From: Cognatishimia sp. 1_MG-2023
Lineage (GTDB): Bacteria; Pseudomonadota; Alphaproteobacteria; Rhodobacterales; Rhodobacteraceae
NCBI RefSeq assembly: GCF_030548175.1
Contig: NZ_JAUORX010000006.1
Coordinates: 124,001-188,000, forward strand
Length of the DNA: 64,000 nt
Direction: 5' to 3'
Shown: in pieces, positions 51,404 through 61,314 of the stretch
How the letters are laid out: each line of letters opens with the position of its first letter
How positions within the stretch are numbered: position 1 is the first letter of the stretch
Translations under genes and position numbers: made by a program
The notes under the pieces: generated by a model
The model's input: the letters and a program-made list of their open reading frames with translations, nothing else
Databases searched by the model: none
Told to the model about the DNA's origin: nothing

Positions 51404-52216
51404 TTAAAGCCCCAGAACATCCAACATATCATATTGGCCTGGCATCTTGTCTTGGCCCCAAAGTGCGGCCTTTAGTGCCCCACGCGCAAAGATCGTACGA
51501 TCCGTTGCCATGTGACGCAGGACAATGCGTTCGCCCGCTGCCGCAAACAACACATCATGCTCGCCCACAATGTCGCCACCCCGGATGGCGGTAAACCCAA
51601 TATCGCCACGCTTGCGCGCGCCGGTTATACCATCGCGACCGCTGTCTTTAACATCAGCCAGTTTGACACCGCGCCCTTCTGCGGCGGCTTCGCCCAACAT
51701 GAGCGCCGTACCTGAAGGTGCATCGACCTTATGATGGTGGTGCGCTTCGATGACTTCGATGTCAAAATCTTCGTCGAGAGCTGCCGCAACTTTTTTGGTA
51801 AGTTGGGTGAGCAAATTCACGCCAAGGCTCATGTTGCCAGCACGTACGATCACAGCGTGGTGTGACGCAGGTTCAAGTTTTGCGATCTCTTCATCCGTCA
51901 TGCCTGTGGTGCCAATCACATGCACTGCACGTGCTTGCGCCGCTAACTTGGAGAATTCGATTGTCGCCGCTGGAGCTGTGAAATCGATCACAGCCTGTGC
52001 TTTGGCAAATGCTTCCAATGGCTTATCGGTTGCGACAACGCCAAGCGCTGCACCACCCATGGCGATACCAACATCCTGTCCGACCCAATCGTGGCCCGAA
52101 CGTTCGACAGCACCGACCAAACGTGCCTTATCGCTGGCAACAACCGTCTTGATCAGCATTTGCCCCATGCGGCCCGAGGCCCCTGTGATTACGATACCTG
52201 GCAGGTCTTCCATCAA
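51404..52216 (-). CDS. dapB: 4-hydroxy-tetrahydrodipicolinate reductase
   Basis: Second-last branch step to meso-diaminopimelate and lysine: NAD(P)H reduction of the DapA product. The 270-residue length, the N-terminal dinucleotide motif [11 protein letters not shown] and the catalytic segment [16 protein letters not shown] with its His-His and Lys residues are all present. It is divergent from rbfA. Confidence 0.97.
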   Translation of the reverse strand: MMEDLPGIVITGASGRMGQMLIKTVVASDKARLVGAVERSGHDWVGQDVGIAMGGAALGVVATDKPLEAFAKAQAVIDFTAPAATIEFSKLAAQARAVHVIGTTGMTDEEIAKLEPASHHAVIVRAGNMSLGVNLLTQLTKKVAAALDEDFDIEVIEAHHHHKVDAPSGTALMLGEAAAEGRGVKLADVKDSGRDGITGARKRGDIGFTAIRGGDIVGEHDVLFAAAGERIVLRHMATDRTIFARGALKAALWGQDKMPGQYDMLDVLGL

Positions 52217-52297
52217 TCTCTCCTTTGCGGTATGGCCCAGCCTTTACTGCAATCTGCCCCGCTTGGCAAAGGGGGCGAAACCCCTTAAGTGACGGAT

Positions 52298-52705
52298 ATG
52301 GCAAAGAACAACTTTAAAGATGCCGGCCCATCGCAGCGACAGCTGCGAGTCGGTGAAACAATCCGTCGCGCTCTCTCTGAGATTTTGGCGCGTGGCGAAG
52401 TGCATGATACCGAACTGAATCGCATGTCGATTACAGTTGGCGAAGTGCGCACATCACCGGACCTAAAGATCGCGACGGTCTATGTGTATCCGCTTGGCGG
52501 CGAAGGCAAAGACATCATCCTGAAACTCATGGCTAAGAACAAGTATGAGATGAAACGGATGGTCAGCAAGAAGCTTGGCCTGAAACACACACCTGATCTG
52601 CGGTTTCAGTTGGATCTGACGTTTGATCAAATGGATGCCACACGACGTATGTTGAGTGACGATTCTGTGCGACGCGATGTCGAAAAGGACGAGGACGCTG
52701 AGTGA
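52298..52705 (+). CDS. rbfA: 30S ribosome-binding factor A
   Basis: Assists 16S rRNA 5'-end maturation of the small subunit. A 135-residue KH-like protein with [20 protein letters not shown] and [22 protein letters not shown] at 52289 is in frame, but the ATG at 52298 fits the family start MAKNNF. A hairpin of AAGGGG/CCCCTT lies about 13 bases before the start and could modulate translation. The next gene overlaps its stop by four bases. Confidence 0.95.
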   Translation: MAKNNFKDAGPSQRQLRVGETIRRALSEILARGEVHDTELNRMSITVGEVRTSPDLKIATVYVYPLGGEGKDIILKLMAKNKYEMKRMVSKKLGLKHTPDLRFQLDLTFDQMDATRRMLSDDSVRRDVEKDEDAE

Positions 52706-53430
52706 GACTGTGGCTTGGCCTCTTTGCTGTTTCCGCGTTTTGGTCAAGCGCTGCTTTGGCAGTGGAATGTCGGCTTCAATCCTTTGAAGGCAACCGGTTT
52801 ACGGTTTGCGAAGTGGACACAACGCAAGAAGACTTGCGGCTTTTTCTAAGAGACGATTCTGGCAAAGTGCTTGGCCAGTTTTCTGACGTCGAAGCGCAAT
52901 TGCCAGTTGGCAAGACGCTACCTTTTGCAATGAATGCAGGCATGTATCACCCAGACAGACGCCCGGTTGGCTACTATCTGGAAGATGGTGTTGAAGCACA
53001 GCGATTGTTTACAAACGCAAGCCCTGGGAATTTTGGATTGCTGCCAAACGGTGTGTTTTGCATCGGTTCGGCCCGCGCTGATGTTTTTGAAACGCTAGAT
53101 TTTGCCGAACGGAAACCAGATTGCCGCTACGCAACGCAATCTGGGCCGATGCTGGTTATTGATGGCGCGTTGCATCCCCGGTTTCTTGAAAACAGCACCT
53201 CTCGGTTTATTCGCAATGGGGTTGGCACATCTGGCGACGGATCGTTGGCTGTTTTCGTGAAGTCCGAAAACAGCGTGACATTTCATGAATTTGGCCGGTT
53301 CTTTCGCGATGAGCTAAAGACGCCGCAAGCCCTGTATTTTGACGGCAAGGTCAGTCGCGTGCATGCGCGGCAGCTTAACCGCTCTGATCCCGGCTTTTGG
53401 TTGGGGCCAATTGTGGGTGTCGTGGAGTAG
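52702..53430 (+). CDS. Phosphodiester glycosidase (NAGPA/DUF2233) family protein
   Basis: A 242-residue secreted protein with a signal peptide (about 1-20, ending WSSAALA). The NAGPA fold pattern is visible in [22 protein letters not shown] (about residues 75-97), then [10 protein letters not shown] and [15 protein letters not shown]. The family includes enzymes that cleave GlcNAc from phosphodiesters; the substrate here is unknown. GTG start overlaps the rbfA stop (GTGA). Only one gene of non-ribosomal role sits between rbfA and truB. Confidence 0.85.
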   Translation: MRLWLGLFAVSAFWSSAALAVECRLQSFEGNRFTVCEVDTTQEDLRLFLRDDSGKVLGQFSDVEAQLPVGKTLPFAMNAGMYHPDRRPVGYYLEDGVEAQRLFTNASPGNFGLLPNGVFCIGSARADVFETLDFAERKPDCRYATQSGPMLVIDGALHPRFLENSTSRFIRNGVGTSGDGSLAVFVKSENSVTFHEFGRFFRDELKTPQALYFDGKVSRVHARQLNRSDPGFWLGPIVGVVE

Positions 53431-53527
53431 CGCTGGCATTCATGCGCCTTCAACTGAGTGATTGACGCGCAGACGTGGGTTCTGTACGCGCAGCCATTGA
53501 AAATACGCACAGCACTTGAGGGAAGAT

Positions 53528-54439
53528 ATGGGCCGCACACGCAAAGGACGCGACATTTCGGGGTGGTTGGTTGTTGATAAACCAGCTGGCATCACCTCTA
53601 CCTCTGTGGTGAACAAAGTACGCTGGGCGTTTGGTGCTAAAAAAGCTGGCCACGCAGGTACATTGGACCCGGATGCAACAGGCGTTTTGGCTGTGGCTTT
53701 GGGCGAAGCGACAAAGACAGTTCCCTACATCACAGATGCCTTAAAGTGCTATGAATTCACCGTGCGGTTGGGCCAAGCCACCAATACGGATGACGCCGAA
53801 GGCGAGATCATTGAGCAATCGGACAATCGTCCAACGGACGACGAAATCAAAGCGGCGCTTGGTCAGTTTGTTGGTGATATTCAGCAAGTTCCGCCAAAAT
53901 TCTCTGCGGTAAAGATTGACGGTGAACGGGCCTATAAATTGGCACGCGACGATCAAGAATTTGAGATTGCGGCGCGCCCACTTTGGGTTGAAAGCCTTGT
54001 GATGTTGGACCGCGAAGATGAAGACCATGTGTTTCTTGAATTGACCTGCGGCAAAGGCGGCTATGTTCGCTCTATCGCGCGAGATTTGGGTGAGGCGCTT
54101 GGGTGTTACGGGCATGTACGCGAATTGCGCCGCGTTTGGTCGGGACCGTTTGAGGCCAAAGACGGCCTAACATTAGAGCAGATCGACGCGATGGCGAAAC
54201 AGCCAGAGCTAGACACACATCTGCGCCCCATCACCGAAGGCCTAACGGATTTGCCGGAAGTGAAATGCACGCCTGAGGGGGCTGTGCGTTTGAAAAACGG
54301 TAATGCCGGCATGGTTATCGCGCATGACATTGAATACGGCGAGGAATGTTGGGCCAGCCTGAACGGGCAACCCGTTGCTGTGGGCGTGTTCAAGGCGGGT
54401 GAATTGCATCCCAGCCGCGTGTTTGTGTTGGGTGAGTAG
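53528..54439 (+). CDS. truB: tRNA pseudouridine(55) synthase
   Basis: Makes pseudouridine 55 in the T loop of tRNAs. The 303-residue length, [16 protein letters not shown], and the catalytic Asp in [14 protein letters not shown] are clear, followed by the PUA-like C-terminal domain. A TTG at 53516 is in frame, but the ATG at 53528 follows GAGGGAAGAT and matches the family start. Part of the rbfA/truB cluster. Confidence 0.96.
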   Translation: MGRTRKGRDISGWLVVDKPAGITSTSVVNKVRWAFGAKKAGHAGTLDPDATGVLAVALGEATKTVPYITDALKCYEFTVRLGQATNTDDAEGEIIEQSDNRPTDDEIKAALGQFVGDIQQVPPKFSAVKIDGERAYKLARDDQEFEIAARPLWVESLVMLDREDEDHVFLELTCGKGGYVRSIARDLGEALGCYGHVRELRRVWSGPFEAKDGLTLEQIDAMAKQPELDTHLRPITEGLTDLPEVKCTPEGAVRLKNGNAGMVIAHDIEYGEECWASLNGQPVAVGVFKAGELHPSRVFVLGE

Positions 54440-54469
54440 GATTCATTTCAGATTGACGGCGCAAATGCC

Positions 54470-54500
54470 TTGACCTTCCAGTAACTGGAATGCCTATCTA
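54470..54500 (+). promoter_or_regulatory. CueR-type promoter/operator of copA
   Basis: TTGACC (54470-54475) and TATCTA (54495-54500) are separated by 19 bases, the long spacer typical of MerR-family promoters. Between them is a perfect dyad TTCCAGT-A-ACTGGAA (54476-54490). CueR bound here twists the promoter into an active shape when Cu(I) is present. The first in-frame ATG (54490) lies inside this site and is therefore not the start of copA. Confidence 0.9.
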
Positions 54501-54528
54501 TATTGTCGACCCCAGAGTGGAGACGGCA

Positions 54529-56802
54529 ATGCCCAACGATCTAAAAACAGAACTTTCGATCAGCGGCATGTCCTGTGCATCGTGCATGGGACGTGTGGAT
54601 AAGGCCTTGGCCACGGCACCGGGTGTTGTGGATGTGGCCGTAAATCTTGTCACGGAAACGGCGACTGTGACCTTTCAAAAGGGCGCTACTGATCCTACCG
54701 CGCTTGCAGAGGTCGTAACCTCTGCCGGTTATCCTACACATGTGGCCAAATCGAGTAATGCGTTAGATCGGGCTCAACGTAACGAGGACAACGCCGACAC
54801 GCTTTGGCGTCAGACACGTCTTGCTGGAGGCCTCGCGTTGCCGGTTTTTGTGCTGGAAATGGGTGGCCATCTGATCCCTGGATTGCACCAGTGGGTCGGC
54901 CAAACCATCGGTCACCAGTCAAGCTGGATAATCCAATTCATTTTGACATTACTGGTCATGGCAGGACCGGGGCGTGCGTTTTTCGTGAAGGGCCTCCCTG
55001 CCCTGTTTAAAGGCGCACCTGACATGAACAGCCTTGTGGCGCTTGGTACGGGGGCCGCGTTTTTATTTTCAACCCTCGTGACCTTTGGTTCTGCTTTGCT
55101 GCCGGTCGATGCGCGCGCAGTTTATTTTGAGTCAGCTGCGCTGATCATTGTTTTGATCTTGTTGGGTCGCCTCCTTGAGGCGCGGGCAAAGGGGCGAACG
55201 GGTGCGGCTATTCAATCGCTTTTGAAATTGCGCCCGGAGACTGCGCAGGTTGTGCGAGACGGGCAAACTATCGAAATCAAGATTGATGATCTGTCGCAGG
55301 GTGATGTTGTTTTGGTCAAACCTGGTGAGCGTATCGCCGTTGATGGCAGCGTAATCGCCGGACAAAGCTACGTTGACGAAAGTATGATCACTGGCGAGGC
55401 TATTCCAGTGAGAAAGCAAGCCGAAGATCGTGTGATTGGCGGTACGGTGAATGGATCGGGGGCCTTTCAATTTCGGGTAACAGAGGTGGGGCATCATACT
55501 GTTCTGTCACAGATTATTCGCATGGTCGAAGACGCGCAGAATGCGAGACTGCCGATTCAAAACTTGATCGACCGAGTGACGCTTTGGTTTGTGCCTGCCG
55601 TTCTTATCGCCGCTGCGCTGACCGTTTTGGTCTGGCTGTGGCTTGGTCCTGATCCAGCGATTTCGCGTGCTTTGGTTGCAGGGGTGTCGGTTCTGATTAT
55701 CGCCTGCCCTTGTGCCATGGGCTTGGCAACGCCCACGTCTATCATGGTGGGTACTGGACGCGCGGCTGATGTTGGCGTGTTGTTCAGAAAGGGCGATGCG
55801 CTACAGAAGCTGAACCAAATTGGTGTGATCGCTTTGGATAAGACTGGGACAATCACAGAGGGTAAGCCGACCCTAACAGAGCTACATGTTGCCGATGGGT
55901 TTGAACGCCAGTCCTTGTTGTTGAAGATCGCTGCCGTAGAAGCGCATTCAGAGCATCCTATTGCTGCGGCGTTATTACAGGCAGAAGGTGTTCGGGGCGA
56001 AACGCTTCCTGTTGCGAGCCAGTTTGTCTCCCTTGCCGGGATGGGTATTCAGGCTGAGGTGACTGGAAATTCTGTCGCGGTCGGTGGAGAACGATTGTTA
56101 AAGCATCTCGGCATTCCGCTTGGGTCACATGGTGAGGTGGCTGCCGCGATGGCACAAAAGGGTCAAACGGCGTTCTTTGCAGCTGTCGATGGGCAAGTCG
56201 CGGCTGTGATCGGCATATCTGATCCTGTCAAACCGACGAGCCAAGCCGCAATTGCCGCACTGAAGCGCCAAGGTCTGAAAGTGGTCATGATCACGGGGGA
56301 TAAGCCCGAAACAGCGGATGTGATCGCGGCCACGGTCGGGATAGAGCACGTTATTGCTGGTGTCATGCCAGAAGGGAAAACCAAGGCAATCGCAGAGCTT
56401 GGTTTGGGGGACCAAACGGTTGCCTATGTTGGCGATGGAATTAATGATGCCCCGGCGCTGGCCAGTGCAGATGTGGGGATCGCGATTGGAACCGGAACGG
56501 ATATTGCGATTGAAGCCGCAGATGTAGTGTTAATGGCCGGAGATTTAATCGGGGTCACAGATGCCATTGAAATTTCGCGGCATACCCTGACCAACATTAA
56601 ACAAAACCTGTTTTGGGCTTTTGGCTATAACATCGCCTTGATCCCTGTTGCTGCAGGTGTGTTGTATCCAGCATTCGGCATAGTTTTGTCACCTATCTTG
56701 GCGGCTGCGGCGATGGCGCTATCCTCTATTTTTGTTATCACTAACGCTTTGAGATTGCGGCGCGTATCGCTTTCGATGCTTCACCAAAGGAGTACCTCAT
56801 GA
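54529..56802 (+). CDS. copA: Copper-exporting P-type ATPase
   Basis: A 757-residue P1B-1 ATPase that pumps Cu(I) out of the cytoplasm. One N-terminal heavy-metal domain with GMSCASC (Cys16, Cys19), eight helices, TGEA, the transmembrane CPC (IIACPCAMG), phosphorylation site DKTGTIT, the HP motif in AHSEHPIA, and [10 protein letters not shown] are all present. The start at 54529 is chosen because the earlier ATG overlaps the promoter, and GGAGAC precedes this one. The cueR gene follows with a four-base overlap. Confidence 0.95.
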   Translation: MPNDLKTELSISGMSCASCMGRVDKALATAPGVVDVAVNLVTETATVTFQKGATDPTALAEVVTSAGYPTHVAKSSNALDRAQRNEDNADTLWRQTRLAGGLALPVFVLEMGGHLIPGLHQWVGQTIGHQSSWIIQFILTLLVMAGPGRAFFVKGLPALFKGAPDMNSLVALGTGAAFLFSTLVTFGSALLPVDARAVYFESAALIIVLILLGRLLEARAKGRTGAAIQSLLKLRPETAQVVRDGQTIEIKIDDLSQGDVVLVKPGERIAVDGSVIAGQSYVDESMITGEAIPVRKQAEDRVIGGTVNGSGAFQFRVTEVGHHTVLSQIIRMVEDAQNARLPIQNLIDRVTLWFVPAVLIAAALTVLVWLWLGPDPAISRALVAGVSVLIIACPCAMGLATPTSIMVGTGRAADVGVLFRKGDALQKLNQIGVIALDKTGTITEGKPTLTELHVADGFERQSLLLKIAAVEAHSEHPIAAALLQAEGVRGETLPVASQFVSLAGMGIQAEVTGNSVAVGGERLLKHLGIPLGSHGEVAAAMAQKGQTAFFAAVDGQVAAVIGISDPVKPTSQAAIAALKRQGLKVVMITGDKPETADVIAATVGIEHVIAGVMPEGKTKAIAELGLGDQTVAYVGDGINDAPALASADVGIAIGTGTDIAIEAADVVLMAGDLIGVTDAIEISRHTLTNIKQNLFWAFGYNIALIPVAAGVLYPAFGIVLSPILAAAAMALSSIFVITNALRLRRVSLSMLHQRSTS

Positions 56803-57188
56803 ACATTGGTGATATTGCTCGCCTAACCGGGCTGCCTGCGAAAACCATTCGTTATTATGAAGATATCGGTCTGGTCACGCCCCAACGCAGCGCAAATGGA
56901 TACCGTCATTTTCGCGAGACGGATCAACATAAGCTGTTGTTTCTTGGTCGGGCCCGTGCGCTTGGCTTTACGATTGAGGATTGCCGAACTTTACTAGCAC
57001 TATACGAGGACCAAAGCCGCGAAAGCGCTAATGTGAAACGTGTGGCCACCGAGCACCTGAATAAAATTGATGAGAAGATAAACCAGCTGCAATCCATGCG
57101 CGAAACGCTCGCTCATTTGGTTGCTTCATGTGCGGGAGATCACCGTCCGGATTGTCCCATACTCAATGATCTGGGACAGGAGCCTTGA
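56799..57188 (+). CDS. cueR: Copper-responsive MerR-family regulator CueR
   Basis: A 129-residue activator. DNA-binding part [30 protein letters not shown], dimer helix, then the metal loop Cys111-x7-Cys119 (CAGDHRPDC), matching Cys112 and Cys120 of E. coli CueR. ATGA overlap with copA. It probably controls the promoter at 54470-54500, giving copper-dependent expression of both genes. Confidence 0.95.
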   Translation: MNIGDIARLTGLPAKTIRYYEDIGLVTPQRSANGYRHFRETDQHKLLFLGRARALGFTIEDCRTLLALYEDQSRESANVKRVATEHLNKIDEKINQLQSMRETLAHLVASCAGDHRPDCPILNDLGQEP

Positions 57189-57365
57189 AGTAACGGGAAA
57201 TGGTGTGACTGCCGTTGATCCCCGATCTTATGCGGTATCGTGAAGTTGCAAGCCTGTTGAAAACTAGGCCTTAGCTCGCCCTTCAGTTCCACTTACGCTC
57301 CAATCGGTGCGCGAAGTTGCGGCGCCAGATCGGAGAAATTATGGGGTCTTGGGCAACTCGTTCCG

Positions 57366-57587
57366 TCAAAGCTGTGCAACGTGGTAAGTCTGTTTGTTCT
57401 TTGTGCCACGCCTAGAGCATCGTAAAGAACACATCGGCCATTTGTTTTGCTTTTGGATCAAAGCGCCTAGTGACGTGCTTGGGTCCGAGGCAAGTGGCTC
57501 GTAATCAAAGGGAATGTCAGCAATGGTTAGGGCGGCTTCGATGACGAAGCCACCGGATCCTAACCTGTTGTGCAAACGGTAGCGCAT
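57366..57587 (-). pseudogene. Truncated glutathione S-transferase-like fragment
   Basis: The first 40 residues (RLHNRLGSGGFVIEAALTIADIPFDYEPL) match the thioredoxin-like N-terminus of bacterial GST proteins. After that the frame drifts into unrelated sequence and stops at 73 residues against a usual length above 200. The expected WGQVPTL and C-terminal helices are absent. It begins one base before the pseudoazurin stop codon. Remnant of a lost gene or a recombination scar. Confidence 0.65.
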
Positions 57588-58064
57588 TTAGGCCTCTAGC
57601 TCTTTTAGTAACGTGCGAAAGACCTTTCGTGCGGTTCCGGGATGGCGCACTTTTTTGACTTGCTCCACATTGGGCCATTCTTCCCCGGCGACGATCAACC
57701 CGACCATGCCCCATTCGTAATGCGGAACGCAGATATGGCCGTAAATGCCGGGTACGGTGAACCTCACAGTGAGTGCTTCGTCCACGGCACCGTTCCAAGG
57801 CTCTGCCCCCTCAGGGATCATACCACGTTTCGATGCGGAGTTGTGGCCTGCGTCCGTTGGAATGAAGGTGACACTATCACCCACATTAATCCGCAAGATG
57901 GCAGGTTCAAAAACATTCACTGTGTTTGGATCACCGCAATCGGCATTTAGCATCAATATGCTGTGCTGATCTTCTGTCGAAACAGGTGCGGGGCAAGCTA
58001 AAGCCACTGAGCCGACCCCGCTGAGGGCTGTCATGGAGAAAACGAAGTTACGACGCGTAAGCAT
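57588..58064 (-). CDS. Pseudoazurin-like blue copper protein
   Basis: A 158-residue periplasmic cupredoxin. The leader (MLTRRNFVFSMTALSG, cleaved near ALA) has a Tat-like RRNF start. Type 1 copper ligands are all present with pseudoazurin spacing: His74, Cys112, His115, Met120 (GHICVPHYEWGM). Pseudoazurins donate electrons to nitrite or N2O reductases and other enzymes, none of which is in the window. The open frame extends to 58127, but the Met at 58064 starts the signal sequence. The gene lies between two pseudogenes. Confidence 0.88.
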   Translation of the reverse strand: MLTRRNFVFSMTALSGVGSVALACPAPVSTEDQHSILMLNADCGDPNTVNVFEPAILRINVGDSVTFIPTDAGHNSASKRGMIPEGAEPWNGAVDEALTVRFTVPGIYGHICVPHYEWGMVGLIVAGEEWPNVEQVKKVRHPGTARKVFRTLLKELEA

Positions 58065-58314
58065 GAACCAATAAGTCCTTTCGTGGCCCTGTAGATAGTT
58101 CGACATCAACACCATAGGTGGAAGCAATCATCGGATCGCTTAAAACGTCGTAGGGTTTTCCTTGTGCCAAAATGCGCCCCTGCCCGATCAAGATCAGATG
58201 ATCCGCAAACCGAGCGGCCAGATTAAGGTCGTGCAGTGCAATCATGCCAATCGCGTTACGATCCTGAATTGCTGATCTGATAAGCCCGATTAATCGAAAA
58301 GCATACGGGAGCAT
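58048..58314 (-). pseudogene. Truncated iron-siderophore/cobalamin-type ABC ATPase, C-terminal part
   Basis: An 88-codon fragment. GMIALHDLNLAARFADHLILIGQGRILAQG and the following SDPMIASTYGVDVEL are the end of FecE/HmuV/BtuD-type ATPases, including the switch His. Walker A, signature and Walker B, normally in the first 170 residues, are absent, and an in-frame stop lies about 27 bases upstream of the ATG. Its end overlaps the pseudoazurin start by 17 bases. Probably not functional. Confidence 0.8.
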
Positions 58315-58652
58315 GAAATGGGGAAATTGAGTCAGTCAATGACTGCAAAGCTCAATTTCGCCTGACGTTCAACAAATGGTGTGGAACGTCACGATCCTTT
58401 GACTCAAGCGGCTACCAAAACCTCAAAAAATGCGAAAATCGCATCCTTCTATTTCGACCCAAACGTCACGCTAAATCTAAACCACTGCGTAAAACCACCA
58501 TTCGCAAGCGCTGCAGAGAAAGTCAGGAAAGAGCATGCATGACCGGGAGTCCTTACTCGAAAAACGGCGGCTGTCGCCACATCTATTGCACCTAACTTAT
58601 GATAACTGATGCACCGAAAATCTGATATTTGAACTCGTAACTTTTTGTCTTC
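58315..58652. other. Intergenic region with two inverted repeats
   Basis: About 340 bases without a gene, between the ABC fragment and dctM. Two inverted repeats stand side by side: GAAATTGAG (58323-58331) with CTCAATTTC (58351-58359), and TGACGTTC (58363-58370) with GAACGTCA (58384-58391). Neither has a U run. They start nine bases from the truncated end of the ABC fragment. No terminator was seen downstream of dctM. Confidence 0.5.
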
Positions 58653-61304
58653 CTAGAAATTCAGACCCACATTCTTATGCGTGGACAGACAGCCCGCCAT
58701 GAACAAGGCTTCGTCCTTCGCAAGTTTTGGTTGTTGGCGAAGTCCAATGGTGTGCTGCACGCTCTCTGACAATCCTGCCAAGGGAACACTTAGCTCCTGT
58801 TGGGCCTTCAAGCGCCATTCCAATCCAGAGCTGTGATACGCCTGCGCTTCTAGTAGCAACGTTTTGGCCTTTTCTGGATCAGCTTTGCCGCCCTTTAAGG
58901 CACGTCGCGCCTTCCCGAGTAATGAACCGACTTTCTCAGCCCCAGCGATGCTACGCAATTGCTGTTCAAGTGTTTCTATCTTGGCCATGGCACTTTCAGC
59001 ACTGTCGTTGGTCACCGCTAATACCAAAGGCTCAAACTCAGAAGACACATTCGCGTAGGCGTCGCCTGCCAATGCAATTGCCTGTAACGTCGCCAACGCG
59101 TCCCACGTGGTATCAACCGAGCGACGATAGCGAGCCCGTGCCATACTTTCAGCCTTCAGAACCTTATTAAACTGCGCATGCTTATCTGCCCATTCAGACG
59201 GTATCTGTATGGCGAGTTCGGCATTCTCACGCTGCAACTCTGCAATATGCTGTTGCGCCTGATCAATGACTGCCTCGTCACCTCGAGCACGAGCAATATC
59301 GGTTTCGGCTTGCTCTACTTCGGCATCATTAGCCCAAATGCGCCTTTGAATTCCGCGCACCTTGCTATGCAATGGTCGAAATTCAACACCGGCATCCCCG
59401 GTCGCCTGTTCAGCAAACTTAACCTCTTCGATCAAAGTGAAACTGCTTTCGACACCCATCAGTGCCGAATCCAAATCTTTTGCGACCGAGTTAGGGAGGA
59501 AGCCTAGATCCACCGCTCTCACCCCAGCAAGTGCTGCCTGAATGGAGGCCTCATCTTTAGCCAAGGCCTGATAAACGTGGTCTTCCAAACAAATTTGGAG
59601 GCGCGGGTTCCGTGGTGGTGGCGCGGTTTCAGACAGCAACGACACGCGATTGGGCAAGTAGTTCACCAATTGCGGATAGAACCCCACAATCCCCAATGCG
59701 GCCAGCTGCAGCAGGATGAACGGAATAACACCTTTATACATGTCGATGGTTTTGACCACCGCTGGGGCGACGCCACGTAGATAGAACAGGGCGAAGCCAA
59801 AAGGTGGCGTCAAGAACGACGTCTGAATGTTCAAACCAATCATGACACCCAACCAGACGGCGGTGATGTTGGCGTTAGGATCTGCCAGCAGTATCGGTGC
59901 CACGATAGGCACGACCACCACAGCAATCTCGATATAATCTAGGAAGAAGCCCAAGACGAAAATGACCAACATCACGATGGCAAATTTCGTCCAGAACCCG
60001 CCGGGCAACCCTTCGAGGAAATGCTTAACCAGCTCTTCACCACCAAAGGCACGGAACGCTGCAGTCAACATTGCCGCCCCCAACAGGATGACAAAAACAA
60101 TGGAGGTGGTTTTAGCTGTTTCCAGCATCACCTCAGACAGGGTGTTCTGGATGCGATAGGTCCGTATGCTGCTCCAGGTCAGGGAAATCAGCAACAAGAC
60201 AGCCGCAACGGCACCAATCCAGATACCAGTCTGATCATTACTGGATTGAATGTTTTTGACATTCATATCGTAGTTAAGCAGTGCATATGCAGCCAAACCG
60301 ATAGAGATCAGCGCCAAAATGGCTGGGTGATAAGCGTTCTTACCGCCCTCTTTCAGTCGATAGCCAGCCATGATGATCGCACCCGCGGCACCGATAGCGC
60401 CGGCTTGGTTCACCGTAGCGACGCCACCAATAATCGATCCGAGAACAAGAAAGATCAGCGCCAAAGGTGACACCAATGTCAGACATAATTTAGCGATGTA
60501 ACGGCCAGTGACCTTAGCATCAAAGGCAACGGTTGGCGCAGCGGCTGGGTTAATCAGCGCACGCACCAGAATATAGCCCATGTACAAGCCTACCAGCAGC
60601 AAGCCGGGAATAAAGGCACCCAAAAACATTTCGCCCGCGCTGGTCGATGTCACGTCAAAGGCTGACGGCATGGACAATTCGCCAGTGGTTGCTTTGTGCA
60701 ATGCTTTGCGCGCGCTTGAGGCCTGATCTGTTGCGCTAGACAACTGATCGGCCAGAATAATCAGAACAATCGAAGGTGGGATGATCTGCCCCAACGTGCC
60801 AGAGGCTGCGATGGTCCCTGTCGACAATGGGACGGAATATTTGTTGCGCAGCATAGCGGGCAAAGAAATCATACCCATCGCCACGACAGTTGCGCCCAAA
60901 ATCCCAGTTGTTGCGGCGAGCAGTGCGCCCACAAACACCACCGAGATGCCCAATCCACCAGGCACCGGACCAAACAACTGCGCCATCGCTACAAGCAGGT
61001 CTTCGGCGATCTTTGAGCGTTGCAGCATAATGCCCATGAAGATGAACAGCGGGATCGCTATCAGCGTGTCTCGTTCGACTTCCCAATATATGCCCCGCAG
61101 ATTTGTCACCCCTGCGGTTAACCATTGCGACAAGCCGCCTGAATGGAAATAGGCATCCATATCGCCCGCAAACAAAGCACCGCTCGCGGTGGCCAAGACG
61201 ATTGTCAGAATGGCAGAGCCGGGCAAAGCAAAGGCCACAGGATAGCCCGAAGCCAAGGCTCCGGCCATCAGGATCAACAAAAGCGCAAGAAAGAAAAGTT
61301 CCAT
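58653..61304 (-). CDS. TRAP transporter large permease (DctM) with long C-terminal extension
   Basis: An 883-residue protein. The first about 560 residues are the DctM permease, with the usual helices, GTLGQIIPPSIVLIILADQL and LTPPFGFALFYLRGVAP; this membrane part is itself longer than the normal 425 residues, with an extra hydrophobic block (about 310-385). The last about 320 residues are hydrophilic, Glu/Ala/Leu-rich and probably helical coiled coil (DAEVEQAETDIARARGDEAV, HIAELQRENAELA). I recall some long DctM in Rhodobacterales but know no role for the tail. It starts 10 bases after dctQ. Confidence 0.88.
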   Translation of the reverse strand: MELFFLALLLILMAGALASGYPVAFALPGSAILTIVLATASGALFAGDMDAYFHSGGLSQWLTAGVTNLRGIYWEVERDTLIAIPLFIFMGIMLQRSKIAEDLLVAMAQLFGPVPGGLGISVVFVGALLAATTGILGATVVAMGMISLPAMLRNKYSVPLSTGTIAASGTLGQIIPPSIVLIILADQLSSATDQASSARKALHKATTGELSMPSAFDVTSTSAGEMFLGAFIPGLLLVGLYMGYILVRALINPAAAPTVAFDAKVTGRYIAKLCLTLVSPLALIFLVLGSIIGGVATVNQAGAIGAAGAIIMAGYRLKEGGKNAYHPAILALISIGLAAYALLNYDMNVKNIQSSNDQTGIWIGAVAAVLLLISLTWSSIRTYRIQNTLSEVMLETAKTTSIVFVILLGAAMLTAAFRAFGGEELVKHFLEGLPGGFWTKFAIVMLVIFVLGFFLDYIEIAVVVVPIVAPILLADPNANITAVWLGVMIGLNIQTSFLTPPFGFALFYLRGVAPAVVKTIDMYKGVIPFILLQLAALGIVGFYPQLVNYLPNRVSLLSETAPPPRNPRLQICLEDHVYQALAKDEASIQAALAGVRAVDLGFLPNSVAKDLDSALMGVESSFTLIEEVKFAEQATGDAGVEFRPLHSKVRGIQRRIWANDAEVEQAETDIARARGDEAVIDQAQQHIAELQRENAELAIQIPSEWADKHAQFNKVLKAESMARARYRRSVDTTWDALATLQAIALAGDAYANVSSEFEPLVLAVTNDSAESAMAKIETLEQQLRSIAGAEKVGSLLGKARRALKGGKADPEKAKTLLLEAQAYHSSGLEWRLKAQQELSVPLAGLSESVQHTIGLRQQPKLAKDEALFMAGCLSTHKNVGLNF

Positions 61305-61314
61305 TGGGATCGCC

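Noticed and set aside
54490-54528. Earlier start codon for copA
   Set aside because: The ATG lies inside the CueR operator and the -10 box follows it, so it cannot be in the mRNA.
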